From Coriobacteriia bacterium (lineage in GTDB: Bacteria; Actinomycetota; Coriobacteriia; Anaerosomatales; Anaerosomataceae), in assembly GCA_016938395.1 (NCBI GenBank), contig JAFGUS010000010.1, positions 1 through 9,813 of the forward strand: a DNA stretch of 9,813 nucleotides, given 5' to 3'. Positions 1 through 6,037 of this stretch are shown here, piece after piece. The notes under the pieces were generated by a model. It saw nothing but the letters and a program-made list of their open reading frames with translations, had not been told where the DNA came from and did not search any database. Position 1 is the first letter of the stretch. Each line of letters starts with the position of its first letter. The translations under genes were made by a program, and so were the position numbers.

Positions 1-1472
1 AGTGCGGCTCCGCCGAGCGCGTCGGGGAAGTTCCGGCCGGTTGCGATCACCACGGTGGAGGCGCCGTTGGGGAAGGCGCGCCGTGAGATGGTTGCCGAGG
101 TGGCGTAGCGGTTGTCACCCGAGACGCCCGAGGGGCTGAACGGGGATGCCGTTGGGTTGGCCTGCGGGAGGAACGTGGCGTAGTTGCTGCGGATGGTGTT
201 CCCGGCCTCCACTACCGCGTCCACGCGCACGCGGTAGTCGGTGGACGCCATGCCGATGCTGCGGCGATGCCACGCCAGTCCGAACCGGTTCGTAGTGGTC
301 TTGTACACGACCGTCGTGCTCGAATGTGTCCAGGTGAACGTCACCGGCAGGTCGGGGATGGGCTCACCGTCGGCGTTGAGGCACACCACGTGCGCGGTCA
401 CCTGCGTGTTCTGCCAGGGCGCGTAGTTGGAGATGCCGGTCTTGATATAGTCGATGACATCGGTGGGGATCACGACGGCCGAGTCCGATGAGGTCTGGCC
501 GCCCGATGTTGCCGAGGCGGTGACCTCGATCTTTTCGCCGAGCGTCTCGTTGCCGAGGATGACCCAGCTCGTCGCGCGGCCCGTGGCGTCGGTGAACTCG
601 ATATCGGTGACGGTTCCCGCCTTCAGCGGCCAGGTGAACTCGACCCGCACGCCCTCGAGCGGATTGCCCGCACTGTCGACACAGTCGGCGTACATCGCGA
701 CGTTGAGGTTGTTGGCCACGTAGAGCTTGCGTGCGCTGGCAGTGAGCGTTCCGGGACCCGAGACGCCTGCGCCGCTCGGCACGGCCGCGATGATGTCGGC
801 CAGGCCGTTCACCGCCCGGCTGAGGTTCTGCTTCGTGATCGTGAGGGCGGTCCCACTCAGCCCGTTCGCCTTGTACGCGGTGCGCAGCGAGCTGTATGTG
901 CCACGAGTGGCGACTGCCAGGTCGACCGTTTTCTTGCGGATGTCGGTCACGGTGACGCGAGAGGTGGGCGTGATCCAGTCGGAGACGTTGCCGGGCTTGC
1001 GGTGGTTCGAGTCCACATCGAGTTCGTACTGGAGATGCTCGGCCGCCTCGGTGGCGTCACCGTCGGTGGTCTGCACGTGGTAGACCACCGCGAGGTCGGA
1101 GAAGTAGTGCGAGAGCAAGCCGAGCTGGCGGCTCGCCTCGGCGTAATCGCCCGCCTTGTAGGCGGTCACGAGATCGTAGTAGCGGTCGGCGACCGTCTGG
1201 GGTCCGCCCCTTCCGTCACCGTCGGGCTTGAAGACGTGGTTCATCACGTCGCCGGAACCGTACACCATGTCGGGCCAGTGCGTGGTGCTAAGCGCGACGT
1301 CCCGGTCGACCCACGGTGCGCTCACCAGGTCGAGCGCCTCATCGAGCACCCAGTCGTGCGTGCCGTACCCCGCTCCGTCATCCGGCCCGTTGGACCAGGC
1401 GAGAGCTGTTGTGGGGATGAGCAGCGTGAGTGTCAGGGCCAGGGCGGCCGGTATGAGAAGATGGCGTCGCAT
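1..1472 (-). CDS. Secreted zinc-dependent phospholipase C with Ig-like domains and CWB2 cell-wall anchor (3' end beyond window)
   Basis: This is a clean open frame of 490 codons with no stop, running off the left edge, so the C-terminus is missing. The start is ATG at 1472-1470, with GGAG seven bases upstream. Residues 1-25 (MRRHLL..., hydrophobic core, ending ALA) form a signal peptide whose predicted cut leaves Trp26 as the mature N-terminus. The PLC family needs this, because the amino group of Trp1 binds zinc. The other ligands are visible as His39, Asp68 (WPDMV), His79 (NHVF), His122 and Asp126 (SHYFSDL), His132 (VYHV), His146 and Glu150 (HLQYE). Spacings 122-126-132-146-150 match B. cereus PLC 118-122-128-142-146. 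Residues about 26-235 are the catalytic domain, about 240-336 and 337-436 are two Ig-like beta domains, and from about 449 (SGDNRYATSATIS, then NFPDALGGA) a CWB2 domain begins. Inferred role: an extracellular phosphoric-ester hydrolase, probably on phospholipids, held on the cell wall. Substrate unknown. Confidence 0.87.
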   Translation of the reverse strand, partial: MRRHLLIPAALALTLTLLIPTTALAWSNGPDDGAGYGTHDWVLDEALDLVSAPWVDRDVALSTTHWPDMVYGSGDVMNHVFKPDGDGRGGPQTVADRYYDLVTAYKAGDYAEASRQLGLLSHYFSDLAVVYHVQTTDGDATEAAEHLQYELDVDSNHRKPGNVSDWITPTSRVTVTDIRKKTVDLAVATRGTYSSLRTAYKANGLSGTALTITKQNLSRAVNGLADIIAAVPSGAGVSGPGTLTASARKLYVANNLNVAMYADCVDSAGNPLEGVRVEFTWPLKAGTVTDIEFTDATGRATSWVILGNETLGEKIEVTASATSGGQTSSDSAVVIPTDVIDYIKTGISNYAPWQNTQVTAHVVCLNADGEPIPDLPVTFTWTHSSTTVVYKTTTNRFGLAWHRRSIGMASTDYRVRVDAVVEAGNTIRSNYATFLPQANPTASPFSPSGVSGDNRYATSATISRRAFPNGASTVVIATGRNFPDALGGAA

Positions 1473-1479
1473 TGTTCGT

Positions 1480-1483
1480 CTCC
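1480..1483 (-). promoter_or_regulatory. Ribosome binding site of the phospholipase C gene
   Basis: On the minus strand GGAG lies seven bases before the ATG at 1472. It supports this start, which is also the one giving a well-formed signal peptide. Confidence 0.6.
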
Positions 1484-1581
1484 GGAGCACGCGGCGTACC
1501 AGATGGTTCACTCCGTGTATCGGCAGGGCGTCCCCGTCACATGAGGCGCGGGCGCGTGCGTACAGAGACGGCCGACACCAC

Positions 1582-1590
1582 AGGGGGGTG
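1582..1590 (+). promoter_or_regulatory. Ribosome binding site of the GH3 gene
   Basis: AGGGGGGTG lies six bases before the ATG at 1597. It decides the start: the frame is open much further upstream, to 1228, but that stretch lies antisense inside the phospholipase gene. An in-frame GTG at 1588 sits inside this purine-rich site and is a less likely start. Confidence 0.6.
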
Positions 1591-1596
1591 CTCGCG

Positions 1597-4047
1597 ATGG
1601 GCGAACCGGTGATCCCATCCGCCGCACGGGCGGCGCGGGCGCGCGAGATCGTCGCTGGGCTCTCGCTCGACGGCCGCATCCGCCTCCTGTCCGGTGCCGA
1701 CATGTGGCACACCGTGGCAGTGCCGGAGGCGGACGTCCCTGCGATCATGCTGACCGACGGGCCGCACGGGCTGCGCAAACAAGGGGGATCCGGTGACGTC
1801 GGCTTCGCTCCCGGAACCCCGGCTACGTGCTTCCCCACGTCGGCGACGCTCGCGTGCTCGTGGGACCCGGCTCTCGCCGAGGAGGTCGGCCGTGCGATCG
1901 GCGAGGAGGCCGCTGCTGCAGGGGTCGCGGTGGTACTCGGACCCGGCCTCAATCTCAAGCGGCACCCCTGCTGCGGCCGCAACTTCGAGTACTACGCGGA
2001 GGACCCGCTGCTTTCGGGTCGCATGGCCGCGGGACTTGTACGCGGCATGCAGTCCACGGGCGTGGGTGCCTGCCTCAAGCACTACGCTGCCAACAACCAA
2101 GAGACGAACCGCATGGTCCTCGATGCCGTCGTGGACGAGCGGACGCTGCGCGAGCTCTACCTCGCCGGGTTCGAGACCGCCATCGTGGAGTCCGCGCCGT
2201 GGACGGTGATGTGCGCGTACAACCGCGTGAACGGCGAGTACTGCTCGGACAGCCGGCGTCTGCTCACCGGGATCTTGAGGGAGGAATGGGGCTTCCAGGG
2301 TCTCGTGATGAGCGACTGGGGAGCCGTCAATGACCGCGCCGCCGCGGTGGCCGCGGGGCTCGATCTCGAGATGCCGGGGAGCCACGGCGCCAACAACGCG
2401 GCGCTTCGCGAGGCGGTCCGAAGCGGCGTGCTCGCCGAGGAGGCGGTGGACGCCTGTGCGGCGCGGGTGGTCGAGCTCGCGCTGCGCTCGCAGGGGACCG
2501 CCGGTGCGCGTGCCGAGGACGGCCTCGCGGCGTACGACGCGGATGCGCACCACGAACTCGCTCGGAGAGCGGCCGCAGAGAGCACGGTGCTGCTCACCAA
2601 CGACGGCATCCTGCCGCTTGTCCGAGGCGCGCGCGTCGCCGTGATCGGAGCGATGGCCGCCGAGCCTCGCTACCAGGGCTCGGGGAGCTCCCAGGTCACG
2701 CCGACGCGGCTGGACAGCGCTCTCGACGCGCTGCGCAACACGTCGACGGCTGACGACGGCGCTCCATCCGGTGCTGACGTCACGTATGTGAGTGCCTACG
2801 ACCCGGTCACAGGTGAGCTCGAGCAGAGCGGTCTTGCAGAGGCCACGCGTGCCGCTGCCGACGCTGAGGTGGCGCTCGTCTTCGTCGGCCTGCCTCCGCG
2901 CTACGAGTCCGAGGGGTTCGACCGCGAGCACCTGCGTCTGCCCGAGGGACACGATCGGCTTGTGGAGGCGGTCTGCGCGTCGAACCCGAGGACCGTGGTC
3001 GTGCTCGCAGGTGGCGCACCGGTGGAGCTTCCGTGGGCGGAGGCGCCCGCTGCGACCGTCGTCGCCTACCTCGGCGGGCAGGCCGGTGGTGGCGCGGTGG
3101 CAGACGTGCTCCTCGGCGATGCCGAGCCGGGGGGCCGCCTGGCAGAAACGTGGCCCCTCGCGCTCGAGGACGTCGCCGCGGACGCGAACTTCCCGGGTGA
3201 GGGTAGACAGGTCCGATACCGGGAGGGTCTGTACGTCGGCTACAGGTACTTCACCACCACCGAGCGGCCGGTGCGCTCTTGCTTCGGGCACGGGCTCTCG
3301 TACACGACCTTCGAGTACGGGGCGGTGTCCGTGTCGGCCGCACGCATCGATGCGGGCGACAGCGTCACGGTGAGCGTGCCGGTCACCAACACGGGTGCAC
3401 GGCGGGGAGCGACGGTCGTGCAGGTATATGTGCGCGATGTCTCCTCGGCAGTGCACCGACCGGTGCGCGAGCTTCGCGGCTTCCGCAAGCTGTGGCTTGA
3501 CGCTGGCGAGACGGCGGAGGCGTCCATCACGCTCGGCCCGCGCGCCTTCGCGTTCTACGACGTCGTGTCCGAGGCGTGGCAGATCGAGGGCGGCGAGTTC
3601 GAGGTGCTTGTGGGCGCGTCGGTGGACGACATCCGGGCGCGTGCGACGGTGAGGGTGGAGTCGCAGTTCCGCCCGGCTTCCTTGCCTGCACCACCGGGGC
3701 TCGTGGCCGACGACGTCCGGTTCGCGGCGATGCTCGGCACGGAGCTGCCAGCACCCGAGCCGACGGCGCCGTACTCGCGGACCTCGACGGTAGGGGACCT
3801 CGACCAGACCGCGCTCGGCAGGCGCGTTCAGCGCGTGCTGCTCTCGGCCCTGCGCCGACGGCTGGCGGGTGCCGTGGAGGCCGATCCCGCATCAGCAGCG
3901 ATGATGGAACGCGTGGTGATGGAGATGCCGCTCCGGAATCTCGTGACGATGTCCGAAGGCCGGCTCGGTTGGCGGACGCTCGATGTACTCGTCGACGCGC
4001 TCAACGGCCGGTGGGGCCAGCTCCTACGCCGGCTGCTGCGCGGCTAG
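1597..4047 (+). CDS. Glycoside hydrolase family 3 enzyme, beta-glucosidase type, cytoplasmic
   Basis: 816 residues. GH3 enzymes remove terminal sugars from beta-linked glycosides by a retaining mechanism. Domains in order are a TIM-barrel (about 40-325) with LTDGPHG at 52-58 (Asp54, substrate binding), KHYAANNQE at 161-169, and the nucleophile motif MSDWG with Asp240. Next is the alpha/beta sandwich starting near 327 (STVLLTNDGILPL), with ESEGFDR at 437-443, where the acid/base glutamate of beta-glucosidase-type GH3 enzymes lies. Then comes GYRYF...FGHGLSYTTFEY near 548-570, and a Fn3-like domain (about 580-685). A further tail of about 130 residues (687-816) contains MEMPLRNLV. The KHxxxNxQE motif, rather than KHFPGHG, argues against a NagZ-type N-acetylglucosaminidase. 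There is no signal peptide, so it probably acts on imported oligosaccharides or glycosides. The exact sugar (glucose, xylose, arabinose or a natural-product glycoside) cannot be read from sequence. No sugar transporter or regulator is adjacent. Confidence 0.95.
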   Translation: MGEPVIPSAARAARAREIVAGLSLDGRIRLLSGADMWHTVAVPEADVPAIMLTDGPHGLRKQGGSGDVGFAPGTPATCFPTSATLACSWDPALAEEVGRAIGEEAAAAGVAVVLGPGLNLKRHPCCGRNFEYYAEDPLLSGRMAAGLVRGMQSTGVGACLKHYAANNQETNRMVLDAVVDERTLRELYLAGFETAIVESAPWTVMCAYNRVNGEYCSDSRRLLTGILREEWGFQGLVMSDWGAVNDRAAAVAAGLDLEMPGSHGANNAALREAVRSGVLAEEAVDACAARVVELALRSQGTAGARAEDGLAAYDADAHHELARRAAAESTVLLTNDGILPLVRGARVAVIGAMAAEPRYQGSGSSQVTPTRLDSALDALRNTSTADDGAPSGADVTYVSAYDPVTGELEQSGLAEATRAAADAEVALVFVGLPPRYESEGFDREHLRLPEGHDRLVEAVCASNPRTVVVLAGGAPVELPWAEAPAATVVAYLGGQAGGGAVADVLLGDAEPGGRLAETWPLALEDVAADANFPGEGRQVRYREGLYVGYRYFTTTERPVRSCFGHGLSYTTFEYGAVSVSAARIDAGDSVTVSVPVTNTGARRGATVVQVYVRDVSSAVHRPVRELRGFRKLWLDAGETAEASITLGPRAFAFYDVVSEAWQIEGGEFEVLVGASVDDIRARATVRVESQFRPASLPAPPGLVADDVRFAAMLGTELPAPEPTAPYSRTSTVGDLDQTALGRRVQRVLLSALRRRLAGAVEADPASAAMMERVVMEMPLRNLVTMSEGRLGWRTLDVLVDALNGRWGQLLRRLLRG

Positions 4048-5004
4048 CCGCGCGCGACGCCGTGTGTCCAGGAACCACCACAGGCCACCGACGAGCGCCG
4101 CAACCAGCGCTGCCGCCACTGTCGCCTCAAGCCAACCGGCGAGCGGGGTGGTGAGCGTGGTGACGACCTGCGCGGCTGTCCCCGCCGAGGTGCCGGTCTG
4201 GGCCGCGAGCGCGCCGGAGATGGTATCTGCGGTCGACGAGAGCCAGAGCAGTGCGCCACCGCTCGCGACCGCCACGGCGACTCCGGCGACCACCGTGGCC
4301 GCCGTACGCCGGGGCGCGACGATGATGCCCGCAAGCAGGGCGAGCATCGCGAGCCACGGCAGGAAGGGCCCGGCTGCGGTGAGCGTGCGCAGCGGCTCGA
4401 GGTAGTCCCTGAGCGGGTCGATGCTCGCCGCGGTCACCCGCACGTCACGCACATCTGCGGGGACGAACCCGAGGAGCATGCGTACGACCATACTGTCGGA
4501 GCTCTCGGCGAGCAGGTCGAGGTAGGGGCCGAGCGCCACGCTGACCTCGGCACCCTCGGTGGCCACGTGCCCAGCGTCGGCCGCCGTCACGGCTGCGCGG
4601 AACCGGACGTGCCAGAGCCTGAGGTTGGTCTCCCAGAGCGTCGCGAACTGATCGGTGGCCATGGCACCGCGGACCTGTTCCTGAGCGAAACTCTCGAGGC
4701 GGGCGAGTGTCTCGGTGACCAGATCCTCGCCGAAGATGGGAATGAGTTGCCCGGCAAGTGCGTCCGCGCCGATCTCGTCGAGTACGGACGCCACGACCTT
4801 CTCGGCGGCGGCGTCCCGCATCGTGGTGTCGGTCGCCAGGGGCCGGGCGGCCGCAACGAAGGTGTCGGTATCAAGCAGGACCGTGTCGGTCCAGTATGCA
4901 GCGATGGACCCAACGACCGCCGCGACGCCGATGAGCAGGAGCACTCCAGCCACCGCCGCTCGAGCCCAGAGGAGCATCCGGGGCGTGTCAGTCGTCACGG
5001 GCAT
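4024..5004 (-). CDS. Integral membrane protein of unknown function, four predicted helices
   Basis: 326 residues. Hydrophobic segments lie at about 13-37, 212-230, 236-255 and 292-312. Arginines between helices 2 and 3 (PRRT, 231-234) and after helix 4 (DTRRRARL) place the N-terminus, the 2-3 loop and the C-terminus in the cytoplasm. That leaves a large acidic domain of about 170 residues (38-210) outside, beginning YWTDTVLLDTDTFV. The shape and the DTDxFV...PLA opening resemble uncharacterised actinobacterial membrane proteins, but I recognise no named family or catalytic motif. The start is ATG at 5004, one base after the stop of the upstream antiporter gene. There is no good Shine-Dalgarno sequence, only AGG directly abutting the ATG, so translational coupling is likely. 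Its last 24 bp overlap the end of the convergent GH3 gene. Being a real gene is well supported by frame, composition and topology. Its function is not known. Confidence 0.82.
   Translation of the reverse strand: MPVTTDTPRMLLWARAAVAGVLLLIGVAAVVGSIAAYWTDTVLLDTDTFVAAARPLATDTTMRDAAAEKVVASVLDEIGADALAGQLIPIFGEDLVTETLARLESFAQEQVRGAMATDQFATLWETNLRLWHVRFRAAVTAADAGHVATEGAEVSVALGPYLDLLAESSDSMVVRMLLGFVPADVRDVRVTAASIDPLRDYLEPLRTLTAAGPFLPWLAMLALLAGIIVAPRRTAATVVAGVAVAVASGGALLWLSSTADTISGALAAQTGTSAGTAAQVVTTLTTPLAGWLEATVAAALVAALVGGLWWFLDTRRRARLAAQQPA
4038..4053. repeat. 16-bp perfect palindrome at the convergent gene ends, possible bidirectional hairpin
   Basis: GCGCGGCTAGCCGCGC reads the same on both strands and spans the TAG stop of the GH3 gene while lying inside the 3' end of the opposing membrane-protein gene. 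As RNA it could form a six-bp GC stem with a CTAG loop in either direction. No T-run follows on either strand, so it is not a classic intrinsic terminator. It could slow polymerase, or be chance in GC-rich DNA. Confidence 0.3.
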
Positions 5005-5005
5005 C

Positions 5006-5974
5006 CTAGGCCGCCGCCGGGGAGCCGAGGAGCAGGACGGTATAGACCGCGTACGCCACGACGAACGCCCCGCCCGCGAGGCGCCCGATGCGACCCCGGC
5101 CGAGCAGGAACGGCACCGCCACGAGCGAGGCGCCCACCATCACCCACACATCCACACTCGCCATGCGCTCGGCCACCGCTATCGGATGCACGAGTGCGGT
5201 GATGCCGATGATGCCCAGTGCGTTGAAGATGCTGCTGCCGAGCACGTTGCCCACGGCCACGTCGGAGTGGCCGCGGAGTGCCGCCATGATGCTCGTCGCT
5301 AGCTCGGGAAGAGACGTGCCCACCGCCACGAGCGTGAGGCCGATGATCGCCTCCGGAACGCCGAATGAGCGCGCGATCTCGGTGGCGCCGTCCACGAGCA
5401 GGCGCGAGCCGACGACGAGTGCCGCGAGTCCTGCGGCCAGGTACGCCAAACCCACCCGCATCCGCTCGGGACACGCGAACTCGTCACCCTCATGCTCGTG
5501 GAGTTCCGCCGATGGCGTGGGTCGCTCCTCGGCACGTTCGGTCCGGTACGAGTACACCACGTTGCCGGCGAGCGCTGCGAGCAGCACGCCGCCGATGATG
5601 CCGTCGATCCTGCCCAGGAGCGCGGCGCCCGCCAGCACGACGACCGAGCCGACCATGAACCACGTATCGCGGCGGAGCGGGCGGGGCTTCACGACGATCG
5701 GTGCGATGAGCGCGGAGATCCCCAGCACGCCGAGCACGTTGAAGATGTTGCTGCCCACCACGTTGCCGAGCGCGATGTCGGGACTACCGCCGAGCGCGGC
5801 GTTCACGCTCACGACGAGCTCGGGTGCCGAGGTCGCCGCCGCCACGACCGTGAGGCCGATGAGCAGCGACGACAGACCGAGCCGTCTGGCGACGGCGACC
5901 GCGCCGCGCACGAGCAGCTCGCCGCCGCCGAACAGGAGGACGAATCCGGCTATCGCCGAGAGGTACATCGTCAC
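5006..5974 (-). CDS. Calcium/sodium antiporter, CaCA family (YrbG-like)
   Basis: 322 residues, the usual size for bacterial members, with about ten hydrophobic helices in two inverted halves. CaCA proteins exchange Ca2+ for Na+ or H+ across the cytoplasmic membrane. Both alpha repeats are present: alpha-1 has TSAPEL with Glu52 and GNVVGSNIFN ending at Asn79. Alpha-2 has GTSLPEL with Glu224 and GNVLGSSIFN ending at Asn251. The 27-residue spacing from Glu to Asn in both repeats matches Glu54-Asn81 and Glu213-Asp240 of NCX_Mj. Thus the two key carboxylates are kept, and the fourth position is Asn rather than Asp. A hydrophilic loop of about 30 residues (about 144-172, rich in Glu and His) separates the halves. 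The GTG start at 5974 is preferred because GAAAGGTG lies seven bases before it. The ATG two codons later has a poorer spacing. Which ion drives export is not settled by sequence. Confidence 0.93.
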   Translation of the reverse strand: MTMYLSAIAGFVLLFGGGELLVRGAVAVARRLGLSSLLIGLTVVAAATSAPELVVSVNAALGGSPDIALGNVVGSNIFNVLGVLGISALIAPIVVKPRPLRRDTWFMVGSVVVLAGAALLGRIDGIIGGVLLAALAGNVVYSYRTERAEERPTPSAELHEHEGDEFACPERMRVGLAYLAAGLAALVVGSRLLVDGATEIARSFGVPEAIIGLTLVAVGTSLPELATSIMAALRGHSDVAVGNVLGSSIFNALGIIGITALVHPIAVAERMASVDVWVMVGASLVAVPFLLGRGRIGRLAGGAFVVAYAVYTVLLLGSPAAA

Positions 5975-5981
5975 CAGAGCA

Positions 5982-5989
5982 CACCTTTC
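5982..5989 (-). promoter_or_regulatory. Ribosome binding site of the antiporter gene
   Basis: The minus strand reads GAAAGGTG, seven bases before the GTG at 5974 and 13 before the ATG at 5968. It favours the GTG start. The 63-base gap that holds it (5975-6037) contains one GC-rich inverted repeat (CGGCG...CGCCG, six-base loop) but no T-run, so read-through from the ABC genes is possible. Confidence 0.55.
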
Positions 5990-6037
5990 ACGTACGCGGC
6001 GGCGGGCGGGCGCCGGTGCGGATCGCTGCTGCCCGGC

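Larger units (their letters stand above)
1473..1596. promoter_or_regulatory. Divergent intergenic region between phospholipase C and GH3 genes
   Basis: These 124 bases separate two genes transcribed away from each other, so both promoters are expected here or overlapping the 5' ends. I see no convincing -35/-10 pair on either strand. On the minus strand TGTGAC and GATACA are present, but only 14 bases apart, which is too short for a standard sigma-70 spacing. I see no clear inverted repeat that could be called an operator. The assignment rests on gene orientation only. Confidence 0.4.

Noticed and set aside
1035..1397. S1/P1-type nuclease instead of phospholipase C for the left-edge protein
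   Set aside because: The fold and Trp1 are shared, but His lies 13 residues after Trp1 (as in PLC; about 5 in P1), and the last ligand pair is His-x3-Glu rather than His-x3-Asp.
1228..1596. Upstream extension of the GH3 frame to an ATG at 1228, adding 123 residues
   Set aside because: The added part is Arg/Ser-rich, unlike any GH3 N-terminus, and lies antisense within the phospholipase gene. A good ribosome site precedes the ATG at 1597.
1537..3456. 639-codon open frame on the minus strand inside the GH3 gene
   Set aside because: Its protein is Arg/His-rich with no recognisable domain, and the opposite strand encodes a complete GH3 enzyme with all motifs. It is a shadow frame typical of GC-rich DNA.
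5975..6037. Intrinsic terminator between the ABC pair and the antiporter
   Set aside because: Only a five-bp GC stem (CGGCG/CGCCG) is present, with no following T-run on the minus strand.
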